From Skeletonema tropicum (taxonomy: Eukaryota > Bacillariophyta > Thalassiosirophyceae > Thalassiosirales > Thalassiosiraceae), in contig CM074132.1 of the NCBI GenBank assembly GCA_037178625.1, positions 1,922,001 through 1,986,000 on the forward strand: a DNA stretch of 64,000 nt, read 5' to 3'. This document shows positions 50,343-59,271 of the stretch, in pieces. A program made the translations under genes and the position numbers. Under the pieces are notes generated by a model. It was not told the DNA's origin, did no database searches, and worked only from the letters and a program-made list of their open reading frames with translations. Numbering within the stretch: the first letter of the stretch is position 1; every line of letters starts with the position of its first letter.

Positions 50343-50495
50343 TCTTCCTTCCAGCCTCTTTTAATTGTCTCATCATCGTGATGCTCAGGGGGAGAGTATA
50401 TTACCTTGCTTACTTACTTGACGAACTAATCACAAACAATTATGTAAGACATTATGATTCCGATTCCTGCACAAAGCACAAGAGTTCCGGCTCAA

Positions 50496-51828
50496 CTACT
50501 CAGCATTGATAATTGTAGAGCAGCTTCCCATAGACTCATTCAAATACTTCGCACGTCTTGTCAAAATTGACTCCAAATCGCCTCGACATGATTGCTGCTG
50601 CTGCTCATCTCCCCATGAGCAAGCTTTTTGAATTACTGGGTGGGCATCACTTGAGAGGATCCAACCCCGCAATAGCGAAATCAACCCTGCTATTCTCACC
50701 TCCACCCAGCATGCTTTGAATCAACCGATAGTCATCACTTAAATACCTAGCAAGACAACACTCCCCCAGTTTCGTCAAAGTCGATTTGGTCGAGTTGAAG
50801 AACTTTGCCGAAGAATGGAGATGCGCTCCACGCTTCGGCCTGTCGTTCATTTTACGCCTACGTCTCTCCTCTAGTTTCAATTTCTGTTCTCGATCTAATC
50901 GCATCATTTTATTGCTAGCATCCGAACCATATCTCATACTGAGTAGGTGATGCCCCAAATTTTCAATATGTTTCTCAAACAACGTTTCATTGGCTCCAGA
51001 TCGCTTTTCTACCGGCAATACTATGAAATGTTGTATCCCATCATCTTTGATATTCTTCACTGAACGTGGATCAATCAAGAAGTCGAGCCACTCTGTCAGA
51101 GACGTATTATGACCAACTTTAGTAAAATCTTGCTCCGCATTAGGACGTAGTGGGGAATCATGACACAATGCCTCAGCCAATGCACTAGGGCTTGATTGAT
51201 AAGTCTCTCGCAACATAGCTTCTTCCTCCTCATGTCCCTCTTTACAATATTCGTTGGGTCTTCTCGTTGCTCCCACCCTTCCCTTGCCCTTCAGCTTGTT
51301 CTGTCCCCTGTGACGTTCGTCATCGGGATGACAAAGAATTGCCGATCTCCAATTGAAGGCGGAGACAAATCTATCAACTGGATCACGTACATTGACAATA
51401 AGAGTTCTTAGAGGTCCATTTTGAAACTTTTCGTTAATTGAGGGTTTTGGGTGAGGGTGAACCCAAGTAACACCAATGTTAAGTTTCTCCTGTAGCGTTC
51501 CTCCGCCCCCCTTGCCAACGTGAAACACGGCAGTGTCTTCTCTGAATGAATGACCGCACTTGCTGTCCTCTGCATAGAATTCTTCTGTTGTGACATGTGT
51601 AATATTTGTGGTCATTGTTTTTCTATCGCGAAAGGTGCATTCTAGAATCACTCTATCATTATTTGCCGCATGGTCCAAAAATGATGGATGATCAATGTCG
51701 ATGTCAGGGTGACCTTGGGTAGCGCCTTCTAGCGTCAGTTTGAGCAAACTACTGAAATTAAGCAGCAGTGGAAGAAGCAATATGGATAGCCATCCATACA
51801 GAACCAATCGCTGCCGACTCCCCATCAT
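50496..51828 (-). pseudogene. Membrane-anchored sulfotransferase, copy 1, C-terminus frameshifted
   Basis: The N-terminus has a short tail and a membrane anchor (about 9-33, VLYGWLSILLLPLLLNFSSLL), the type II topology of Golgi sulfotransferases. The PAPS-binding motifs are seen: 5'-phosphosulfate loop VFHVGKGGGGTL (101-112) and 3'-phosphate motif VRDPVDRFVSAF (147-158). Compared with copy 2, one extra base near 50650 shifts the frame after GLDPL and ends the protein at 393 aa (stop at 50647). The last ~45 codons of copy 2 remain recognisable down to 50496 in the shifted frame. The catalytic core is intact, so a shortened protein may still be made. Copy 1 has about 8 more residues in the loop after HRGQ. 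Acceptor substrate unknown (glycan or protein). Confidence 0.65.
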
Positions 51829-51895
51829 ATCAACATTTATTTGCTGCAGTGCAGTGAGTGTGAGTGAAAAAATGACGAAAACTAGCCTGACTTTA

Positions 51896-54640
51896 AGGCG
51901 GTTATGATGCTTATTTTCGTACTATTCCTCCGTATGTAGAAGTAGTCGAGTCAAATCTATCTCCACTCTGAAATCTGAAATCTGAAATCTCAAAAACCAC
52001 GATGGCCACCATGTTATTCCACTGCACTCCTACACAGTGGTAACTCCGCCCTTGCCAAAGATAATTACACGCCTGCGCCATGACCGCAAAGCCAATCGCC
52101 TCCGACACCTTAAACGCCAAATATTATTCGACAAGGCCATCGTGGATACATCATTATAACTATTCAACGCATCCCCACCCACCACTGCAGCCGGGCATCT
52201 CCCCCACAATATCTTGACCTCCCTGTGCTGGGCATCAACGACATTTCCGTGCCACAACCCGCCTCATTAGGAAGGGCATCGATATTATTATTTATTGCTG
52301 GCATTAGTATCCGACCAGCGATAGCAGTCCCTACCGCGATGCTCGTGACGCACCACCAAACATTGACGGCACCTCGGCGTATTAATCGTTCTCACGATGG
52401 TTTATACAAAGACCTTCGCCAACAACACGTCAATAATACAGCCATGAATGACATTATAATACCCAACCTATTGAGTAAGGGAAGTATTGGGTGACCGTAT
52501 CGCATCGGAGGTGGGGGAGCGGCTCATAAGTTGTGGGGTCGACTCCTCCCTACAAATGAATGATGTGTACGTGTACAATGCAACACGAAATCATAACAAA
52601 AATGGACTTCTGGAGAAGTGTAGACACCTATCTACAGCATACGTCCGGCCGAGCAGGGGTTAGAAGGGGTCGCCGAGAGAACAACGGATCAGTGGTAACA
52701 CTATCCCTATGCTAAAGAAAAAGCATTTCGTCGGATTTCAATAAGCAACCATAAAAGACCTGAATGGAGAATTGGAAGGGTCAAGAAACTGTTCAATTCA
52801 TTCTCTAGAGGAGATGACGGAAAAACAGCAAGTTGTGGCAATGCAATTGAGCATGGGGAGCCTGTTCCATCTTGGTGCCGGTATTCGTATGTGATGAAAT
52901 GCAAGTGTGCCTGCAATCAAACGTTCCACCATAAAAACTACGAAATGTCAAAATCAAGTGTAATGGAGGAGGGACAAGATCATGATCGATCATCGCCTGA
53001 GTAGTGAATATGCGGATCGTGAAAGCTGCTCGTGAAACGGGCATTAATATATAGAATGGAAAAGTAAACCTTCTATTGTGATTGTTTTAGTTTCTTTTCT
53101 TGTTTCTTTCTTTGTCCCTAGTCCAGCAGGATGGCGATTATTCGGGATATTTTTCTCGTTAAGTAGAGTATTCAAGGCAATCAGATAATTATTAACGCGA
53201 TTCCCTTTCCCAGTCAAAGAGTAACTTATTTTGTATACCCCAATGCAGCATTGGTCGTTTTGGTTTGTTCGGCAACTTATCAACGCCATCAGGAGCATTA
53301 GCGAGATAACAATCTTCTGCAATAATACCCGAACCCCGCTCGTCCACAAGTTCCACAAGTATTCCTTTGCATGCGCTTCGACCAATAATATTAACGCCTA
53401 ACTTTCTGCACAGCCACTTCTCAAAGGTGCACTATGGCGGGTCTTGGGTAAGAGGATAGTACTTGAGCTCCACTTCTTCGGTGGGCGTATTCCAATGGAA
53501 CAGCATCGCAGGAGGTTTGTATCAAAAGAGAACGAAGCGTGTCCTGTCTTATCTGAGTGTATTGTGTATTGTAAGATAAAGAATGCTGGCGTCAATGGAG
53601 AGCCCTCTTTCACAGTATGATGTGTGAGAGGGGTGAATAATCAAAGCTTGATAATGTCTCCCTACATCAATTGTCTCCCAATATCAGCAAGATAGATGGT
53701 CCCAACCAACCATGAATTGCGTTGTTATCACCATCCACTAATGCGAGGTGTGTCAATACTTTTTGTTTCTTGTACTCTCGATGTTGCACATTCGTTTTCC
53801 AATCTTCCGCATTAATACGAAAAGAAGTGGCTCGGTGTCCTCGGGAAGATTGATACTTCTGCCAAAGTTTTGTTTTGATAAAGTTGCGTGCCATTTTTGT
53901 TCATGATTCCTCTTCCTTGGTGACCACAAAAGCCCCATCCCCCTCAACAACGTCAAACTTATGTCGATCTTTTCCCTTTGATATCTTAATGACAAAATTC
54001 CTGATAAATTGAAGAATTTGATCGAGCCAGAGTGCGGTCTTGCCAATATTGTGTGAATTAAGGTTTCAAACTCAGCATGGAGCTGAAATTGCTTTGTCCA
54101 TGAGATATCAACTTTCTTTTAAACCTGCTTCTTCGACGCACCAGCGGCCAATGACAACTACCCATTTGATCGAAATGATTGAAAAGAGTGGCGGCGCTTG
54201 TCGAATACAAAAGGCGGAATTTTAATTTCAATACAGTTCCGCAATTGCCACGAAGAGGATGACGCTGATGCTGTGGTTTATGTTATTTGTCCAGCAGCCA
54301 ACAGCGGCAACGGCAGTGGAGACGGGCCGATTCGAAGGTGATCGTGGGAGGGATATTCTAGAAGACGCCGTGATAGTTTGTCGGACACAAACTGCGCATT
54401 CACGTAGTGGATGAGGTCGATATTTAAGCAGCAGTGGAAGAGAGTTAATATGATGCCTTGGCTGGCTAGTACGCTGATGCTGCCATAGGGGTTGCTTTTA
54501 CATATGTATCATGGTAGGTGCCCGGTGCCCGCCGCTCTAAGTAAGAAGTGGTGGTGGATGGTACCCCTTAATTGGGATTACTTTCTAATAGTTGCAATCA
54601 ACGTAGGAATAGTAGAAAAAAATAAGCATAATAACCGCCT
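51896..54640. mobile_element. 2.7-kb insertion with terminal inverted repeats and TTA target duplication
   Basis: The ends match as inverted repeats: AGGCGGTTATGATGCTTAT at 51896 and the reverse complement of the other end (54640 backwards), differing at one base in the first ~22, with similarity continuing about 40 bp. TTA flanks both sides (51893-51895, 54641-54643). The sequence 59050-59155 gives a related empty site: its left part resembles the left flank (GTGAAAAAATGAC) and its right part the right flank (GCAAAAGTAGTA, GAAAACCGCT). A 3-bp TTA duplication is typical of PIF/Harbinger elements, but I recognise no transposase. The interior has only short, broken frames, several on the minus strand at 53044-54046. 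It is probably non-autonomous or decayed. Confidence 0.75.
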
Positions 54641-54753
54641 TTAGCAAAAAGCAAAAGTAGTACCGTATCGAAAACCGCTTAGTACTAAGCTCGCTCAAAA
54701 GAGGCAAAGAACATATGTACTTTTATATTTTACACAAGAGTTCCGGCTCAACT

Positions 54754-56061
54754 CTACTCAGCATTGACAATTGCAGAGCAGCTTCCCTTAGACTCATCCA
54801 AATACTTCGAACGTCTTGTCAAAATTGACTTCAAATCGCCTCGACATGATTGCTGCTGCTGCTCATCTCCCCATGAGCAAGCTTTTTGAATTATTGGGTG
54901 GGCATCATTGAGAGGATCCAACCCCGCAACAGCGAAATCAACCCTGCTATTCTCACCTCCACCCAGCATACTTTGAATCAACCGATAGTCATCACTTAAA
55001 TACCTAGCAACACAACACTCCCCCAATTTTGTTAGCGTCGATTTGGTCGAGTTGAAGAACTTTGCCGAAGAATGGAGATGCGCTTCACTATTTGGTCTGT
55101 CGTTCATTTTACGCCTACGTCTCTCCTCTCGTTTCAATTTCTGTTCTCGATCTAATCGCATCATTTTATTGCTAGCATCCGAACCATATCTCATACTGAG
55201 TAGGTGATGCCCCAAATTTTCAATATGTTTCTCAAACAACGTTTCATTGGCTCCAGATCGCTTTTCTACCGGCAATACTATGAAATGTTGTATCCCATCA
55301 TCTTTGATATTCTTCACTGAACGTGGATCAATCAAGAAGTCGAGCCACTCTGTCAGAGACGTATTATGACCAACTTTTGTAAAATCTTGCTCCGCATTAG
55401 GACGTAGTGGGGAATCATGACACAATGCCTCAGCCAATGCACTAGGGCTTGATTGATAAGTCTCTCGCAACATAGCTTCTTCCTCCTCACGTCCCTCTTT
55501 ACAATATTCGTTGGGACTCCTCGTTGCTCTGCTCTGTCCCCTGTGACGTTTGTCGTCGGGATGACAAAGAATTGCCGATCTCCAATTGAAGGCGGAGACA
55601 AATCTATCAACTGGATCACGTACATTGAAAATGAGAGTTCTTAGAGGTCCATTTTGAAACTTTTCGTTAATTGAGGGTTTTGGGTGAGGGTGAACCCAAG
55701 TAACACCAATGTTAAGTTTCTCATGTAGCGTTCCTCCGCCCCCCTTGCCAACGTGAAACACGGCAGTGTCTTCTCTGAATGAATGACCGCACTTGCTGTC
55801 CTCTGCATAGAATTCTTCTGTTGTGACATGTGTAATATTTGTGGTCATTGCTTTTCTATCGCGAAAGGTGCATTCTAGAATCACTCCATCATTATTTGCC
55901 GCATGGTCCAAAAATGATGGATGATCAATGTCGATGTCAGGGTGACCTTGGGTAGCGCCTTCTAGCGTCAGTTTGAGAAAAATACTGAAATGAAGCAGCA
56001 GTGGAAGAAGCAATATGGATAGCCATCCATACAGAACCAATCGCTGCCAACTCCCCATCAT
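54754..56061 (-). CDS. Membrane-anchored sulfotransferase, copy 2
   Basis: The 435-aa protein has the same type II membrane anchor (about 9-33) and PAPS motifs as copy 1 (VFHVGKGGGGTL, VRDPVDRFVSAF). It transfers sulfate from PAPS to an unknown acceptor, probably in the Golgi. Unlike copy 1 it reads through to the full C-terminus (DAHPIIQKACSWGDEQQQQS, then a Cys-containing end, VNAE). A shorter loop follows HRGQ (copy 1 has about 8 extra residues). Otherwise differences are few, which implies a recent duplication. The family is inferred from the two cofactor motifs; similarity to a specific carbohydrate sulfotransferase is not claimed. Its promoter is now separated from the older flank by the composite element at 56104. 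Confidence 0.8.
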   Translation of the reverse strand: MMGSWQRLVLYGWLSILLLPLLLHFSIFLKLTLEGATQGHPDIDIDHPSFLDHAANNDGVILECTFRDRKAMTTNITHVTTEEFYAEDSKCGHSFREDTAVFHVGKGGGGTLHEKLNIGVTWVHPHPKPSINEKFQNGPLRTLIFNVRDPVDRFVSAFNWRSAILCHPDDKRHRGQSRATRSPNEYCKEGREEEEAMLRETYQSSPSALAEALCHDSPLRPNAEQDFTKVGHNTSLTEWLDFLIDPRSVKNIKDDGIQHFIVLPVEKRSGANETLFEKHIENLGHHLLSMRYGSDASNKMMRLDREQKLKREERRRRKMNDRPNSEAHLHSSAKFFNSTKSTLTKLGECCVARYLSDDYRLIQSMLGGGENSRVDFAVAGLDPLNDAHPIIQKACSWGDEQQQQSCRGDLKSILTRRSKYLDESKGSCSAIVNAE

Positions 56062-58092
56062 ATCAACAATAATTTTCTAAGTTGTTATTATTATTACTTA
56101 TTACATTGGGTTCCCTCCTGGCCAAAACCACTAATTAGTGGTCATACGTAGGGGGTAGTTAGAGGACATTCTAACACCTCCCAAACCCTAACATTCAAGG
56201 AATACACCACCAAAGACCTCTACAACAGAGTCCAAGCCCAAAAATCCGCAATGAAAACGCCCAAATAGAAGTAGAGATAGCTATATACACACCATAAAAT
56301 CGCTATTTTAGTGACCACTAATTAGTGGTCGAGAATTATGTGTTGTTGTGTAATTGTTTATGCTTCCCCCAACAAACAGTGCACATGGGAACCTTCTTAT
56401 GATATGTGGAGTAGGTTTTGACCTCTATGCGGCATGTGGCACGCCTATCCTTGATGTACTGTGTGCCAACCTTCTGCCGACATTTTGTAAAATCTGGCTT
56501 GAATTCAAGCACGGGCTTGACCGTCTAGCTCGCCTGTTGGGGCGAATAGGAGAGCAGGAAGCTTTCCTGCACTGCATATGATGTTGTTCTAACATTTACT
56601 TGGCTGATTGACGACGAAAATCACGTTGGGGTGGAGAATTCTCAACTCTAGTATGCGATATCTTGACACGAGAAGGGCGCAAATTAACGCAAATTCTGCT
56701 GAAATGAGGTGTAGGCGCAGGTTTAGCGGAGATAACAGCCAATCAAAGGATATCGTCGTGTACATTAATGTCGTTGTGGTCGCTGTGCAAGAGATCACCA
56801 TCGGATTTGCATTACTTATTGGCCAAACATACATCATAGAGTGGTGATTTGGTGCTGATGGATGCCAATTTTTTTTTGGAAAAAATGCGCTACACCACAA
56901 CCTGGCATCACCTGCAGCCGCCCTGTCATTAATTTGGACCATTCCACCAACAATATTCCTATAATTAATATCATATGATGCTGTCTTTGTTTTTATTCCA
57001 TTTAAAGCGGTTGATTTGTCGAATAATTATTGAATATTGCCATTATATTTGTGTCGATAAATCGTCATCATCGCATCCCCGTCGCTTCAATTCATGTGAG
57101 ATGCTAACCAAAACGAACTCTCTTGGGTAGATGGGCCGCTTTCCATGTCCCCATCTGTAGATAGGTTGGCCGCTTTGGGTAGGGATCGTTGTTTTCGAGT
57201 AGAATACCGTCGTATGTCGACTGCAAATAACTTTGCATGGTGGTTGGGACATCATCCGGTTGCCGGTGAAGTTTGTGCATGATTGTTGTAGGATCCAGGC
57301 CATCTCGATGCTCTTCTTCGACCACCTGGTTAGCCACTCATATTGTGACTGTTGTGGTATGCTTTCTGATGGGTAAAAGCATCTACTAAATGCAGATACG
57401 ACGGCTCGTATGCTGGGCCTCTTTCGCCATGGTGATGGTGTGATGAAATGTGAGTTCTACGGGTGGCAACATTTTTGATATCAATTCCTACGTACCCCCA
57501 AGTTGAAGTTGCAAAACTTCCGAAAAAAACTCGTCGGCTGTTCGCCAAATTTGTCAGTAGGCTAGTGTTTGAACGTTAATAGGTTGGGCCCTCTCCAGGG
57601 AACACGTGAGATAATAGGTGTACGCCTTGTCAAGACATTGAAGAGGGTGCCACCTGAATTTGATAACGTTTGAGTGATTATAAGGGGGTCGTAGGAGATC
57701 GTAAACTGACTACTAATTAGTGGTTTTTCCGCTAATTAGTGGCCCCAGGAGGGAACCCAACATGGGAACCTGGGGTTGACACTGCTTGATTTTTTTGCTA
57801 GCGAGCGATTCTCCAGACTTGCTTGGATAAAAACTATCCGAAACGGGACTCGATCGCACGTGCCGCTCGAACGATTGGCGGGATCGGCCTCTCATTTGAC
57901 ACGCTGCTCGACCATCAATACCAGCGCAGATGGCAGATGGCAGAGGTACGACAACAGATGGTAAGAAAATGAGTCCCAGTTCGTTAGTTTTAGATTTTGC
58001 ACGTGCTGAGATCTAAATAATGAGAGGAGCTAAGTCGTTCGGTCGGTCGTTCTGTCCGGGCCCTTTGGCGTGTCCTTTGGCCTTCACGGGCA

Positions 58093-58183
58093 TTTTCGAT
58101 CGACTCTTTCTTTGATTGGCTTGATTTGACCCCTTGCCCCCCCCGTTTATAGAATTTTCGATTGACTCTTTCTTTGATTGGCT
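58093..58183 (+). repeat. 29-bp direct repeat, two copies, upstream of the element's ORF
   Basis: A 29-bp sequence beginning TTTTCGAT at 58093-58121 recurs with one difference at 58155-58183, ending 6 bp before the ATG at 58189. The spacing is 62 bp. It may be promoter or leader sequence. Confidence 0.7.
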
Positions 58184-58188
58184 GAACA

Positions 58189-58575
58189 ATGTTCTACCCA
58201 GAACACGGCGTTTCTTACACAGGTATCTACTCTCAAGGGGAGGTGCAATGTGATACCACCCTATCCTCTGCCGAGATCAACCTTCATCTCCAAACACACC
58301 TCATCCATGTCTCCAACATCCTCAACAACGTACAGGAGGATTTGGATGATGCAAAGACCACGATCGAACAGGTCAATTGCTCCTTGACTAACTGGAAAAC
58401 AAAATTTGATATTGTGTGTAACTTAGCACAGAGTTCTGGGGTCGATCTTGAAACCCTCAACAATATCAGAAATGAACATGATACTCTTACATTGTACAAC
58501 AAGGCTCTCACTTCTAACGTCAATTACATCACCACTTTCACCAACATTAAGAAGGAATCCGAGAGTGGGTACTAA
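58189..58575 (+). CDS. Hypothetical coiled-coil protein inside the 28-bp-TIR element
   Basis: The 128-aa protein starts MFYPEHGVSYTGIYSQGEVQ and is mainly predicted helix (about 25-90), with heptad-like hydrophobics (HLIHVSNILNNVQEDL, TLNNIRNEHDTLTLYNKALT). No catalytic motif, zinc site or membrane segment is seen. It sits wholly between the inverted repeats, so it may be element-encoded or a captured fragment. It is not a recognised transposase. Coding status is likely but not certain. Confidence 0.4.
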   Translation: MFYPEHGVSYTGIYSQGEVQCDTTLSSAEINLHLQTHLIHVSNILNNVQEDLDDAKTTIEQVNCSLTNWKTKFDIVCNLAQSSGVDLETLNNIRNEHDTLTLYNKALTSNVNYITTFTNIKKESESGY

Positions 58576-59271
58576 CTCTGCCAAATCATACTAACAGTCC
58601 TGTAGAATATTATTTCACCAAATGATTTACATCTCGCTCTAATTTCTTCCTACCTGTCTTCAATCGTTTCCACACGTTCACATTAAACCTCTTCATAGAT
58701 AATCCCTCTCACATAAATCAATATTCTCCCAACCGTGTCTCAGTAATCACTACACAGCATTCGTAGAAGGCAATGTACAACCTTTATTACATAATTATTA
58801 AAGTGTTACATAACGTACTATTTGAATACTGCTATGTATATAAGTAGACACAATCAATATCGTAGTAGATAGCCGGTGCCTCCTCTCTTATTTAGAAAAC
58901 CCGCGCAGCGGCTAGACGAGCGTCAGCGAGGCTAGTAATTTTAACAAGCAGTGTCAACCCCAGGTTCCCATGCTTATTATTATATTTTTTGCTCAACAAT
59001 GCGATGACCTGAGTGATCGTGACGGTGCACGGTGCACGGTGCTGGTGGTGATGCGTGAGGAGTGAAAAAATGACCTGTATCCAGACTTTTTATGCAAAAG
59101 TAGTACGTATTGAAAACCGCTCAGTACTCAACTCAAAAAAGGCGGAACTGCAACATGTTCCTACATAAGATTACAATACCATACTAATGGAGTTCAATGC
59201 TTATCGTAGTGCTCTCTCTGAAGTGTTCAGAAGGAGTTGAGCATAATACCCAACAATCATGATTTATTACA

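Larger units (their letters stand above)
50475..54730. repeat. Tandem duplication unit 1 of the sulfotransferase locus, split by an insertion
   Basis: The unit comprises the gene (50496-51828), its 5' flank to 51895, and, after the 2.7-kb inserted element, the continuation at 54641-54730. The second unit is 54731-about 59160. The two gene parts are nearly identical. Confidence 0.75.
56104..58972. mobile_element. Composite 2.9-kb insertion with 7-bp target duplication
   Basis: The element runs from CATTGGGTTCCCTCC to GGTTCCCATG and is flanked by CTTATTA on both sides (56097-56103 and 58973-58979). Inside are two abutting parts. Part one (56106-57760) has 16-bp inverted ends TTGGGTTCCCTCCTGG and, next to them, palindromes of the ACCACTAATTAGTGGT type (56128-56143, 57711-57743; also 56313-56328). 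Part two is the 28-bp TIR element at 57761. The 3' half carries a small ORF at 58189. Broken minus-strand frames lie at 57043-57548. No transposase is recognised. Whether it is one unit or one element inserted at the end of another is unclear. Confidence 0.7.
57761..58972. mobile_element. 1.2-kb element bounded by perfect 28-bp inverted repeats
   Basis: The first 28 bp (57761-57788, starting CATGGGAACCTGGGG) are the exact reverse complement of the last 28 bp (58945-58972). The ends share the CATG tetranucleotide. Near the right end lies a palindrome-rich stretch of CGCAGCGGCTAGACGAGCG type (58904-58934). The element holds one ORF (58189-58575) preceded by a 29-bp direct repeat. Confidence 0.75.
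54731..59160. repeat. Tandem duplication unit 2 of the sulfotransferase locus, split by an insertion
   Basis: The unit comprises gene copy 2 (54754-56061), its flank to 56103 and, after the composite element, the continuation at 58973-59160. That continuation is similar to the flank of unit 1. Confidence 0.7.

Noticed and set aside
53044..54046. Minus-strand frames as host genes
   Set aside because: They lie inside the 2.7-kb TIR element, are short, overlap in different frames and show no domain.
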